From the NCBI RefSeq assembly GCF_018798885.1, contig NZ_CP076361.1, forward strand, positions 2,013,501 through 2,077,500: a stretch of DNA of 64,000 nucleotides, in the 5' to 3' direction. Shown here in pieces: positions 23,879 to 32,323 of the stretch. The notes under the pieces are model-generated. The model made no database searches and was not told the origin of the DNA. It was given only the letters and a program-made list of their open reading frames with translations. Within the stretch, counting starts at the first letter, position 1, and each line of letters opens with the position of its first letter. Position numbers and translations under genes: made by a program. The stretch comes from Gemmobacter fulvus (GTDB lineage Bacteria; Pseudomonadota; Alphaproteobacteria; Rhodobacterales; Rhodobacteraceae).

Positions 23879-25108
23879 TTACTTGCCGGCAACCCGCGCA
23901 TTGCGCGTGGCGATCAGCTTCAGCCGCAGCGCGTTCAGGCGGATGAAACCTGCCGCGTCCTTCTGATCGTAAGCGCCTGCATCTTCCTCGAAAGTCACAT
24001 GCTTTTCGGAATAGAGCGAATGCTCCGACCAGCGGCCCACGCAGGTGGCCGACCCCTTGTAGAGCTTGAGCCGCACGGTGCCGGTCACATGTTCCTGGCT
24101 CTTGTCGATCAGGGCTTGCAGCATTTCACGCTCGGGCGAGAACCAGAAGCCGTTGTAGATCAGCTCGGCATAGCGCGGCATGATCGAGTCTTTCAGGTGC
24201 CCCGCGCCCGCGTCCAGCGTGATCTGCTCGATGCCGCGATGCGCCTCCAGCAGCACGGTGCCGCCGGGGGTTTCATAGATGCCGCGCGATTTCATGCCGA
24301 CAAAGCGGTTTTCCACGAAATCCAGCCGCCCGATGCCATGCTTGCCGCCCAGTTCGTTCAGACGGGTCAGGATGGTGGCGGGCGACAGCGCCTCGCCATT
24401 GATTGCGACGGCATCGCCACGCTCGAAGCTCACTTCGATATATTCCGGGGTGTTCGGTGCCTCTTCCGGCGAAACGGTGCGCTGATATACATAATCGGGC
24501 GCTTCCTCGGCCGGGTTTTCCAGTGCCTTGCCCTCGGAAGAGGTGTGCAGCAGGTTGGCGTCCACGCTGAACGGGGCCTCGCCGCGCTTGTCCTTGGCAA
24601 TCGGAATCTGGTTCGTCTCGGCAAATTCGATCAGCTTGGTGCGCGAGGTCAGATCCCATTCCCGCCACGGGGCAATCACCCGGATCGAGGGATCCAGCGC
24701 ATAGGCGCTGAGCTCGAACCGGACCTGATCGTTGCCTTTGCCGGTCGCGCCATGGGCCACGGCATCAGCGCCATGCTTGTGCGCAATCTCCACCAGATGT
24801 TTGGAGATCAGCGGCCGCGCGATCGATGTGCCCAGCAGATACAGCCCTTCATACAGCGCATTGGCGCGGAACATCGGGAACACGAAGTCGCGCACGAATT
24901 CTTCGCGCACGTCGACGATGTGGATGTTCTCTTCCTTGATGCCCAGCAGCAGCGCCTTCTGGCGTGCCGGCTCCAGCTCTTCGCCCTGGCCCAGATCGGC
25001 GGTGAAGGTCACCACTTCACAGCCATATTCGGTTTGCAGCCATTTCAGGATGATCGAGGTATCGAGACCGCCCGAATAGGCAAGCACGACTTTCTTGGGC
25101 TTGGACAT
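23879..25108 (-). CDS. argG: Argininosuccinate synthase
   Basis: 409 residues, full length. The ATP-pyrophosphatase motif [10 protein letters not shown] is at residues 8-17, and [13 protein letters not shown] and the [17 protein letters not shown] region are also present. It joins citrulline and aspartate in the cytoplasm in arginine synthesis. It stands alone here, convergent with rhaK and divergent from a membrane-protein gene, with no other arginine genes nearby. Confidence 0.96.
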   Translation of the reverse strand: MSKPKKVVLAYSGGLDTSIILKWLQTEYGCEVVTFTADLGQGEELEPARQKALLLGIKEENIHIVDVREEFVRDFVFPMFRANALYEGLYLLGTSIARPLISKHLVEIAHKHGADAVAHGATGKGNDQVRFELSAYALDPSIRVIAPWREWDLTSRTKLIEFAETNQIPIAKDKRGEAPFSVDANLLHTSSEGKALENPAEEAPDYVYQRTVSPEEAPNTPEYIEVSFERGDAVAINGEALSPATILTRLNELGGKHGIGRLDFVENRFVGMKSRGIYETPGGTVLLEAHRGIEQITLDAGAGHLKDSIMPRYAELIYNGFWFSPEREMLQALIDKSQEHVTGTVRLKLYKGSATCVGRWSEHSLYSEKHVTFEEDAGAYDQKDAAGFIRLNALRLKLIATRNARVAGK

Positions 25109-25236
25109 GAGACCGCTCCATCGAGGTTTCGCCCGCGATTAAAGGGAAACGCGCGCAAGGGCAAGCATCCTGGGGCAGTTGACAGTGCGCGCGGCCTCTG
25201 CGCCATTGCAACCTCAGGGTATCAAGAGGCGTGACG

Positions 25237-25983
25237 ATGAAAGCTTGGCAGATTTTCACCCATTCGGTGCGGCAGGTATTTGGCAATTTCAACGATGCGC
25301 TGCGGATCTCCGGGCTGATCTACATCGTGCAGATGATGATTGCCGTGGCGCTGGGCGGCATGGGCATCTCGCCGGGGAACACGTTGGAGCCGACAGTGGG
25401 CGTGGCGTTCGGTGCGCTGTTTGCCTCGCTGGCCTTTCTGATCGGATCCTTGTGGATCGCGGTCTCCTGGCACCGCTTTGTGTTGCAGGCCGAAGGGCAG
25501 CATAGCCTTGTGCCGCCGTTTCATGGGGCAAAGATTGGCGCCTATTTCGTGAAATCCCTGCAAATCGGCCTGATCGCCGCCATTGTCGGCTTTGCGCTGG
25601 CCTCGCTCATCGGCACATTGGTCCTGTCGGCGCTGGGGCAGACGGTGTTTGCCGGAATGTTGGTGATCTTCCTGACGCTGGTGCCGGTTCTGGCCATCGT
25701 GAACCGGTTCAGCGCGATTCTGCCGGGCATCGCGCTGGGGGAAAAGCTGACGCTGACCGACGGCTGGCGGGCGACGGCGGGCGATGGGGTGACCATGCTG
25801 CAACTGGCGGCGATTGTCGCGTTTTGCAGCCTGTTGCTGGGCCTGCCGCTGGAGGCGTTGACCCCCGGTTCGATCCCGTCGCTGCTGGCCGAGGTGGTGC
25901 TGGGTTGGGTTCAGGTGATGGTCGGCGTGTCGATCCTGACGACGCTTTATGGCCATTACATCGAAAAACGCTCGCTGGTCTGA
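25237..25983 (+). CDS. Multi-pass membrane protein of unknown function
   Basis: 248 residues with about six hydrophobic segments: near 25-45, 55-80, 105-130, 135-155, 185-205 and 220-240. No catalytic motif or transporter signature was recognised; the layout resembles small integral membrane proteins of the glycerophosphoryl-diester/YIP1-like kind, without firm support. The ATG at 25237 is preferred over the GTG at 25231 because AAGAGG (25224-25229) lies 7 bases before it. It precedes ilvA by 36 bases and may be co-transcribed with it. Confidence 0.7.
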   Translation: MKAWQIFTHSVRQVFGNFNDALRISGLIYIVQMMIAVALGGMGISPGNTLEPTVGVAFGALFASLAFLIGSLWIAVSWHRFVLQAEGQHSLVPPFHGAKIGAYFVKSLQIGLIAAIVGFALASLIGTLVLSALGQTVFAGMLVIFLTLVPVLAIVNRFSAILPGIALGEKLTLTDGWRATAGDGVTMLQLAAIVAFCSLLLGLPLEALTPGSIPSLLAEVVLGWVQVMVGVSILTTLYGHYIEKRSLV

Positions 25984-26019
25984 TCTTGCCATTCCGGTGC
26001 GCTCGGGTCTAATCGGCGG

Positions 26020-27267
26020 ATGACCGATTTTGCCAAAGCCGCCCGCCGCACCTGTGAAGCCCTGCGCGACCTGTTCGAGGCCACGCCGCTGCAACGCAAT
26101 GACCATCTTTCGACCCGTTATGGGGCCGAAATCTGGCTGAAGCGCGAGGATCTGACGCCGGTGCGCAGCTACAAGCTGCGCGGGGCGTTCAATGCCATGC
26201 GCAAGGTGCGGGCAACCCAACCGGATCAGGGCCATTTCGTCTGTGCCAGCGCGGGCAACCATGCGCAGGGCGTGGCCTATGCCTGTCGCCATTTCGAGGT
26301 GAAGGGCACGATCTTCATGCCGGTGACAACGCCGCAGCAAAAGATCGACAAGACGCGCACCTTTGGTGGTGCTGCCGTCGAGATCGTGCTGACCGGCGAC
26401 TATTTCGATCAGACGCTGGCGGCGAGCCAAGCCTATTGCCGCGAGAAGGGGGCGCATTTCCTGTCGCCCTTCGATGACCCGGATGTGATCGAAGGTCAGG
26501 CCTCGGTGGCGGTGGAAATTCTGGATCAGCTGGGGCAGGCACCGGATCTGGTGATCCTGCCGGTGGGCGGCGGCGGGCTGGCCTCGGGCGTGACGGCCTA
26601 TTTGCGGCAGGCGGCCCCGGACACCGATTTCCGCTTTGTCGAACCCTTGGGCGGTGCGAGCCTGACGGCGGCGCTGGAGGCGGGTCAGCCGGTGACATTA
26701 CCGCGCATCAACAGTTTCGTCGATGGTGCTGCGGTGGCGCGGCTGGGGGTGAACACCTTTGCGCGGCTGGATTGGGTTCCGCCGGAACAGGTGCTGCTGG
26801 CCCCTGAGGACCGGATCTGCGTGACCATGCTGGAGATGCTCAACGTCGAAGGCATCGTGCTGGAACCGGCGGGGGCGCTGTCGGTCGATGTGCTGCCGGT
26901 GCTGGCCGATCAGATCCGGGGCAAGACGGTGGTCTGCGTCACCTCGGGCGGCAATTTCGATTTTGAACGCCTGCCCGAAGTGAAGGAGCGCGCGCAACGC
27001 TATTCCGGGCTGAAGAAATACTTCATCCTGCGGATGCCGCAACGCCCCGGTGCGCTGCGCGAATTTCTGATGATGCTGGGGGCCGAGGATGACATCGCCC
27101 GCTTTGAATACCTCAAGAAATCGGCGCGCAACTTCGGCTCTGTCCTGATCGGGATCGAAACGAAATCGGCAGACAATTTTGCGCAGCTTTATGGGCGCAT
27201 GGATGCGGCCGGGTTCACCTATCGTGACATCACCGGCGATGAATCCCTGGCCGAATTCCTGATCTGA
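26020..27267 (+). CDS. ilvA: Threonine ammonia-lyase (threonine dehydratase)
   Basis: 415 residues. The PLP lysine is Lys52 in SYKLRGAFNAM, and the phosphate-binding loop is the glycine run in LPVGGGGLASG near residue 185. A single ACT-like regulatory domain (about 328-415) starts at KKYFILRMPQRPGALREF. It deaminates threonine to 2-oxobutyrate for isoleucine synthesis. The length and single C-terminal domain match the shorter biosynthetic form, not the two-ACT enteric enzyme. It converges with the Hpt gene 5 bases away. Confidence 0.93.
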   Translation: MTDFAKAARRTCEALRDLFEATPLQRNDHLSTRYGAEIWLKREDLTPVRSYKLRGAFNAMRKVRATQPDQGHFVCASAGNHAQGVAYACRHFEVKGTIFMPVTTPQQKIDKTRTFGGAAVEIVLTGDYFDQTLAASQAYCREKGAHFLSPFDDPDVIEGQASVAVEILDQLGQAPDLVILPVGGGGLASGVTAYLRQAAPDTDFRFVEPLGGASLTAALEAGQPVTLPRINSFVDGAAVARLGVNTFARLDWVPPEQVLLAPEDRICVTMLEMLNVEGIVLEPAGALSVDVLPVLADQIRGKTVVCVTSGGNFDFERLPEVKERAQRYSGLKKYFILRMPQRPGALREFLMMLGAEDDIARFEYLKKSARNFGSVLIGIETKSADNFAQLYGRMDAAGFTYRDITGDESLAEFLI

Positions 27268-27272
27268 TCTGA

Positions 27273-27602
27273 TCAGGCGGCGGACAGGCGGGCCAGCCCG
27301 GCCTGAAACGCCGCTTTGGACTGCTGATACAGCCACAGAAGCTGCGGCAGATCGACCGCCGACCCGGCGCTGCTGTTGCGCTCTCCCTCCTGGCAGAGCT
27401 GCGCCAGATCGCGGAACCCGAGGTTCAGCGCGCTGCCCTTGAGGAAATGCAGATCACGGCCAAGCGGCTGGCCTGCGTGCATCTGCTGCAGACGCGCGAC
27501 CACCTCGTCCGTTTCCTCCAGAAACAGGTCGATCACTTCGGCAAAGCCGTCTTCCCCCACTTCGGATCGCAGATCCGCCACCCTGTCCCAATCAATCATC
27601 AT
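27273..27602 (-). CDS. Hpt-domain histidine phosphotransfer protein
   Basis: 109 residues, all one Hpt four-helix domain. The phosphorylatable histidine is His52 in the DLHFLKGSALNLGF motif, preceded by acidic helices. It would pass phosphate between a histidine kinase and response regulators. The tandem ATG at 27602 has a GGGGG run just upstream; a GTG at 27635 would add 11 residues. It is divergent from the REC-SpoIIE gene 142 bases away, which makes that receiver a possible phosphate partner. No histidine kinase is in the window. Confidence 0.85.
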   Translation of the reverse strand: MMIDWDRVADLRSEVGEDGFAEVIDLFLEETDEVVARLQQMHAGQPLGRDLHFLKGSALNLGFRDLAQLCQEGERNSSAGSAVDLPQLLWLYQQSKAAFQAGLARLSAA

Positions 27603-27744
27603 ATCCCCCGGCCCAAGGCCCTCCTGATCCCACACCGCCCGAGAATGGCGGCGCGGGGTTTAACAATCGGTTAGGCCCGCCGCGATCTTCCTGCACAATT
27701 TTAGGCTTCACGCTCTGTTAAGGGATGGCATCAACACTGCCCCC

Positions 27745-29031
27745 GTGACGGAAAGCGGAGCGAGCGCGGTGGCCGATACGATTCAAAGCAGGGCCCTTGT
27801 GCCGCGTGCCAGTCTGGCGCCGCGCCGCGTGCTGGTGGTGGATGACAGCAAGGCGCAGCGCAAGATCCTGTCTATGTCTCTGCTGCGCTGGGGCTATCAG
27901 GTGATCGAGGCGGGCTGCGGAGAGGAGGCGCTGGCACTGTGTTCGGCGACGGCGTTCGATATCGTGATTTCCGATTGGGTGATGCCCGGCATGTCAGGCA
28001 TTGATTTCTGCCGCCAGTTCAGGGCCTTGCCGCATGAGGCCTATGGTTATTTCATCCTGCTCACCTCGAAATCCGGGAAGGGCGAGGTGGCGCATGGGCT
28101 GGATGTCGGGGCGGATGATTTTCTGACAAAACCCGTCAATGCGGATGAGTTGCACGCCCGCCTGCGCGCGGGCGAGCGGATTCTGGGGATGCAGCGCGAG
28201 CTGGTCGACAAGAACCGGCTGATCGGCACAACGCTGGCGGAATTGCAGAAACTCTATGATTCGCTGGACCGCGATCTGATCGAGGCGCGCAAGTTGCAGC
28301 AGACGCTTGTGCGCGAGCGGCACCGCGATTTCGGGCGGGGCACAGCGTCAATCCTGCTGAAACCTTCGGGCCATGTCGGCGGCGATCTGGTCGGATTTTT
28401 CGAGATCAGCGCCCGCCGCATCGCGCTTTATTCGGTGGACGTGTCGGGGCATGGCGTGGCCTCGGCCATGATGACGGCGCGGCTGGCGGGGCTGTTGTCG
28501 GGGGCCTCACCGGATCAGAATATCGCGCTGACCGGCGGAACCGAGGGGCAGCGCGACGCCTGGCCGCCCGAAATGGTGGCGGCGCGGTTCAACCGGATGA
28601 TGCTGGAGGACATGCAGGTGGAGCAGTATTTCACCATGGCCTATGCCGAGGTGGATCTGCAAACCGGGCGGGTGCAGATGGTGCAGGCGGGCCATCCCCA
28701 TCCGCTGCTGATCCGGCAGGATGGCACGATCGAACAGCTGGGTCAGGGCGGCCTGCCGATCGGCCTGCTGCCCAATGTGGTGTTTCATCGGATCGAGGCG
28801 CGGCTCCGGCCGGGTGACCGGCTGTTTCTGGTGTCAGACGGGGTTACCGAATGTCCTGCGCCAGACGGGCAGGAACTCGGTGCCGAGGGCCTGATCGAGA
28901 TATTGGCGCGAAATGAAGGGCTTGAGGCACAGGCGCTGCTGGAGGCGCTGGTCTGGAACCTGAACAGCCATGCAGGCGGGCAGGATTTCCCCGATGATGT
29001 GTCGGGCGTGTTGTTCCACTATCGCGGCTGA
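27745..29031 (+). CDS. Response regulator with SpoIIE/PP2C phosphatase output
   Basis: 428 residues. The N-terminal receiver (about 28-145) has the acidic pair VVDDS, phosphoacceptor Asp77 in ISDWVMPGMSG and Lys in LTKPVNADEL. A helical, probably coiled-coil linker (about 150-195) follows, then a SpoIIE-type PP2C serine phosphatase domain (about 205-428) with metal-site motifs HVGGDLVGFF, YSVDVSGHGVASAM and VSDGVTECPA. Such RsbU/HsbR-type proteins control partner-switching of anti-sigma antagonists. The start codon is the GTG at 27745. It overlaps the tail of the convergent NUDIX gene by 13 bases. Confidence 0.9.
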   Translation: MTESGASAVADTIQSRALVPRASLAPRRVLVVDDSKAQRKILSMSLLRWGYQVIEAGCGEEALALCSATAFDIVISDWVMPGMSGIDFCRQFRALPHEAYGYFILLTSKSGKGEVAHGLDVGADDFLTKPVNADELHARLRAGERILGMQRELVDKNRLIGTTLAELQKLYDSLDRDLIEARKLQQTLVRERHRDFGRGTASILLKPSGHVGGDLVGFFEISARRIALYSVDVSGHGVASAMMTARLAGLLSGASPDQNIALTGGTEGQRDAWPPEMVAARFNRMMLEDMQVEQYFTMAYAEVDLQTGRVQMVQAGHPHPLLIRQDGTIEQLGQGGLPIGLLPNVVFHRIEARLRPGDRLFLVSDGVTECPAPDGQELGAEGLIEILARNEGLEAQALLEALVWNLNSHAGGQDFPDDVSGVLFHYRG

Positions 29032-29465
29032 TGCAGGGCCTGCGCCAGAAAGGCGCGGTCGCCCGCATTGCCCAGACGGGCCAGCGCCTCGTCTGTCGGC
29101 AGCCAGACCGCGCTGTGGCCTGCCTCGGTCGGTGGGCAGATCGGGCGGACGGGCCGGGCGAGATAGATGGTGCACAGCTTTTCGGCCCAGCGGTCATAAT
29201 CGGGCATGTAGCAGAACCGCCGGAACGCGCCGAGCCGCCGGGTGACGCTGATCCGCCAGCCGGTTTCTTCCATCACCTCGCGGTGCAGGGCGGCAATCGG
29301 CTGTTCGCCCCGGTCGATCCCGCCCCCGGGAAGCTGGTATTCGGGCACGGGATTGGCCTGAAAGGTGGTCAGGATCTGATCGCCCTGAAGCAGCACCGCA
29401 TAGACGCCGGGGCGCAGCCCATAGCGTTGCCCGGGTTTCACCGCTTCGCCAATTCGCCGTATCAT
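29019..29465 (-). CDS. NUDIX hydrolase
   Basis: 148 residues with a complete Nudix box, GGGIDRGEQPIAALHREVMEET (about 67-88; key residues G, the two E of the REVMEE pair, and G). It would hydrolyse a nucleoside-diphosphate-linked substrate that cannot be named from sequence. It lies tail to tail with the REC-SpoIIE gene, with overlapping ends, and is divergent from hslO with 71 bases between. Confidence 0.85.
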   Translation of the reverse strand: MIRRIGEAVKPGQRYGLRPGVYAVLLQGDQILTTFQANPVPEYQLPGGGIDRGEQPIAALHREVMEETGWRISVTRRLGAFRRFCYMPDYDRWAEKLCTIYLARPVRPICPPTEAGHSAVWLPTDEALARLGNAGDRAFLAQALHQPR

Positions 29466-29536
29466 GCCCTTGGTCCTGAACTTGCCGCGCCTATATTGTC
29501 GCGGTATGCCAAGACTGGCAGCTTTAGGAAACCCCC

Positions 29537-30538
29537 ATGACCATCGGATCGCAAATCGCCTGGGACGATACTGTCCTGCCGTTTCAACTGGACCTCGCGG
29601 ATATTCGCGGCCGCGTGGCGCGGCTGGATGGCGTGCTGGATCAGGTGCTGAAGCAACATGCCTATCCGCCCCAGATCGAGGCGCTGGTCTGCGAGGCGGC
29701 CTTGCTGACCGCGCTGATCGGCCAGACGATCAAGCTGCGCTGGCGGCTGTCGTTGCAGATCCGCGGCATCGGGCCGGTGAAGATGATTGCCACCGATTAC
29801 TATGGCCCGACCGAGGATGGTCAGGCCGCCCGCATCCGCGCCTATGCGAATTTCGTGGAAGAAGATCTGGACCCCGCTGCAAAACCGTTCGACCTGATCG
29901 GCGAGGGGTATTTTGTCATCGTGATCGACCAGGGGCAGGGCATGTTGCCCTATCAGGGCATTACGCCGCTGACCGGCGGGTCACTGTCCGCCTGCGCAGA
30001 GACCTATTTTGCGCAATCTGAACAGCTTCCGACCCGGTTCGCGCTGACCTATGGCCGCAGTCAGGTGCCGGGTGTGGCACCGCATTGGCGGGCAGGGGGC
30101 GTGATGATCCAGCATATGCCCAAAGCCTCGCCCTTCGTGGCGCAAGAGGGTGGCTCGGGCGAGGGCGGGTTGCTGACCCCGGCGGATATCGTCGATGGCG
30201 AGGACGGCGAAAACTGGGCGCGCGTCAATCTGCTGCTGGATACGGTGGAGGAGCTGGAGCTGATCGGGCCGTCGGTTGCGCCGACGGATCTGCTGGTGCG
30301 GCTGTTCCACGAGGAGCAACCGCGCGTCTATGATGCCCAGCCGGTGCGCTTTGGCTGCTCCTGTTCGGCGGAAAAGGTGCGCTCGTCGCTGTCGATCTAT
30401 TCGGCCAAGGATCTGCGCCACATGACCACGCCGGAAGGTATTCTGACGGCGGATTGCCAGTTCTGCGGCGCGCATTACGAATTCGATCCGAAAACGCTGG
30501 GCTTCGAGGCCGAGCAGGCGGCACGGGATGGCGATTGA
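29537..30538 (+). CDS. hslO: Hsp33 redox-regulated chaperone
   Basis: 333 residues. The N-terminal substrate-binding domain is followed by the C-terminal redox switch with four zinc-binding cysteines: CSC near residue 272 and CQFC near 306. It is activated when oxidants release zinc and form disulfides, and then holds unfolding proteins in the cytoplasm. It overlaps the next NUDIX gene by 11 bases, so the two are linked in expression. Confidence 0.93.
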   Translation: MTIGSQIAWDDTVLPFQLDLADIRGRVARLDGVLDQVLKQHAYPPQIEALVCEAALLTALIGQTIKLRWRLSLQIRGIGPVKMIATDYYGPTEDGQAARIRAYANFVEEDLDPAAKPFDLIGEGYFVIVIDQGQGMLPYQGITPLTGGSLSACAETYFAQSEQLPTRFALTYGRSQVPGVAPHWRAGGVMIQHMPKASPFVAQEGGSGEGGLLTPADIVDGEDGENWARVNLLLDTVEELELIGPSVAPTDLLVRLFHEEQPRVYDAQPVRFGCSCSAEKVRSSLSIYSAKDLRHMTTPEGILTADCQFCGAHYEFDPKTLGFEAEQAARDGD

Positions 30539-31118
30539 AACGCTGATAGCGGCGCTGGCACGGCCCACGCCTGCCTCGTCGGACTATGATCTGAACCCCG
30601 ACACGGTTCTGGCTCCGGGGCGCGTTCTGCGCCCCGCTGCTGTTCTGGTGGCGGTGTGTGAAGGGCGGCAGGGGCCAGAGGTGCTGCTGACCAAACGCGC
30701 CTCGGGGCTGAAGCACCATCCGGGGCAGATTGCCTTTCCGGGGGGCAAGATTGATGCCACCGATGCCTCGCCCGAGGCGGCGGCGCTGCGCGAGGCCTGG
30801 GAGGAGGTGGCGCTCGACCCGGCGCTGGTCCGGGTTCTGGGGCGGCTGCCCGCGCATGAAACCGTCACCGGCTATAGCGTGACGCCGATTTTGGGCCATA
30901 TCAGAGACGGTTTTGTGTCCCGGGCCGAGTTGGGCGAGGTGCAGGAGGTGTTTCGCGTGCCGCTGTCGCATCTGGCCGATCTGAGCCGGTTCCGGGTTGA
31001 GCGGCGGATCTGGCGGGGCGAGTGGCGCAGCTATTATGCCGTGCCTTACGGCCCCTATTATATCTGGGGCGCAACGGCCCGGATGTTGCGCGGGCTGGCC
31101 GAAAGGCTTGCTGCATGA
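30528..31118 (+). CDS. NUDIX hydrolase, CoA pyrophosphatase-like
   Basis: 196 residues. The Nudix box PGGKIDATDASPEAAALREAWEEV (key residues G, E, R-E-x-x-E-E) is preceded by LKHHPGQIAFPGG, which is the extended signature of CoA-type pyrophosphatases (NudL). It would cleave CoA or acyl-CoA to 4'-phosphopantetheine compounds and ADP. The start lies inside the end of hslO, and the stop overlaps the start of the CCA-adding enzyme gene (ATGA). Confidence 0.85.
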   Translation: MAIETLIAALARPTPASSDYDLNPDTVLAPGRVLRPAAVLVAVCEGRQGPEVLLTKRASGLKHHPGQIAFPGGKIDATDASPEAAALREAWEEVALDPALVRVLGRLPAHETVTGYSVTPILGHIRDGFVSRAELGEVQEVFRVPLSHLADLSRFRVERRIWRGEWRSYYAVPYGPYYIWGATARMLRGLAERLAA

Positions 31119-32257
31119 GGATCGAGGGCGACTGGCTGACCTCTGCCGCCACGCAGGCGGTGTGCCGGGCGATCACGGCAGGCGGGTTTCAGGCGCTGTT
31201 CGTGGGGGGCTGTGTGCGCAATGCGCTGCTGAACATGCCGGTGGCGGACATTGATCTTGCCAGCGACGCCCCGCCGCAAACCGTCTCTGATCTTGCCGAA
31301 AAGGCCGGATTGAAAGTGGTTCCGACCGGGATCGACCATGGCACGGTGACGGTGATTGCGGGCGGCGTGCCGCATGAGGTGACGACCTTCCGCCGCGATG
31401 TGGCAACCGATGGCCGTCGGGCGGTGGTCGCCTATTCCGGCGATATTGCCGAAGATGCGGCGCGGCGCGATTTCACCATGAATGCGCTTTATGCCCTGCC
31501 GGATGGGCAGGTGATCGACCCGCTGGGCGGATTGCCCGACCTTGTGGCGCGGCATGTCCGGTTTGTCGGCGATGCCGAACGCCGCATCCGCGAGGATTAC
31601 CTGCGCATCCTGCGCTTTTTCCGCTTTCACGCGATCTACGGCGATCCGGCAGGCGGCATTGATGCCGAGGGGCTGGCCGCCTGTGCGGCCCTTTCGGCTG
31701 GAATAGAGACGCTTTCTGCCGAACGTATCGGGGCGGAAATGCGCAAATTGCTGGCGGCGGCGGATCCGGCGCCTGCGCTGGCCGCGATGGCGCAGGCCGG
31801 GGTTCTGGCGCAGGTTCTGCCGGGGGCCGATGCGCGGCCGCTGGCCCCTCTGGTGCATCTGGAGGGTGATCTTGCGCCGAGCTGGCTGCGCCGCCTTGCC
31901 GTTTTGGGCGGCGAGGATGTGAGCGCGCGCTGGCGGCTGTCGCGGCAGGACAGCCGGGATCTGGCGCTGGTGAAGGATGCATTGGGCGATCTGTCCAGCC
32001 CTGCCGCGCTCGGCTATCGCTTGAAACCGGCGCTGGCGACCGATGTCATTCTGGCCCGGGCGGCGCTGTTCGAGGCGGACCCGCCACCAGATTGGCGGGC
32101 CGAGATCGCGCGGGGGGCGGCGGCGCGCTTTCCGGTACGCTCTGCCGATCTGATGCCCGCCTTGCAGGGCGCGGCGCTGGGGGCGCGGCTGAAGGCGCTG
32201 GAACAGCACTGGCTGCAAACCGGGCTGCGGCTTGGCCGGGATGATCTTCTGGGGTGA
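31115..32257 (+). CDS. CCA tRNA nucleotidyltransferase
   Basis: 380 residues of the class II nucleotidyltransferase/poly(A) polymerase family. The N-terminal head has FVGGCVRNALL and the catalytic aspartates in VADIDLAS, followed by TTFRRDVATDGRR and the RDFTMNALY and RIREDYLRILRFFRFHA neck motifs. It adds or repairs the 3' CCA end of tRNAs. The ATG at 31115 overlaps the NUDIX stop; upstream in-frame sequence is a shadow of that gene. Confidence 0.93.
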   Translation: MRIEGDWLTSAATQAVCRAITAGGFQALFVGGCVRNALLNMPVADIDLASDAPPQTVSDLAEKAGLKVVPTGIDHGTVTVIAGGVPHEVTTFRRDVATDGRRAVVAYSGDIAEDAARRDFTMNALYALPDGQVIDPLGGLPDLVARHVRFVGDAERRIREDYLRILRFFRFHAIYGDPAGGIDAEGLAACAALSAGIETLSAERIGAEMRKLLAAADPAPALAAMAQAGVLAQVLPGADARPLAPLVHLEGDLAPSWLRRLAVLGGEDVSARWRLSRQDSRDLALVKDALGDLSSPAALGYRLKPALATDVILARAALFEADPPPDWRAEIARGAAARFPVRSADLMPALQGAALGARLKALEQHWLQTGLRLGRDDLLG

Positions 32258-32323
32258 ATTGTTTTCCTTCTGGTCAAATCGGGCTATATATCTGCCAAGA
32301 CCACAGTGAAGGCAGTTCTTTTG

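Noticed and set aside
27258-27277. Inverted repeat CCTGATC-N6-GATCAGG across the convergent ilvA and Hpt stop codons
   Set aside because: The arms are only 7 bp and no T-run follows on either strand; it may help end transcription but is too weak to annotate.
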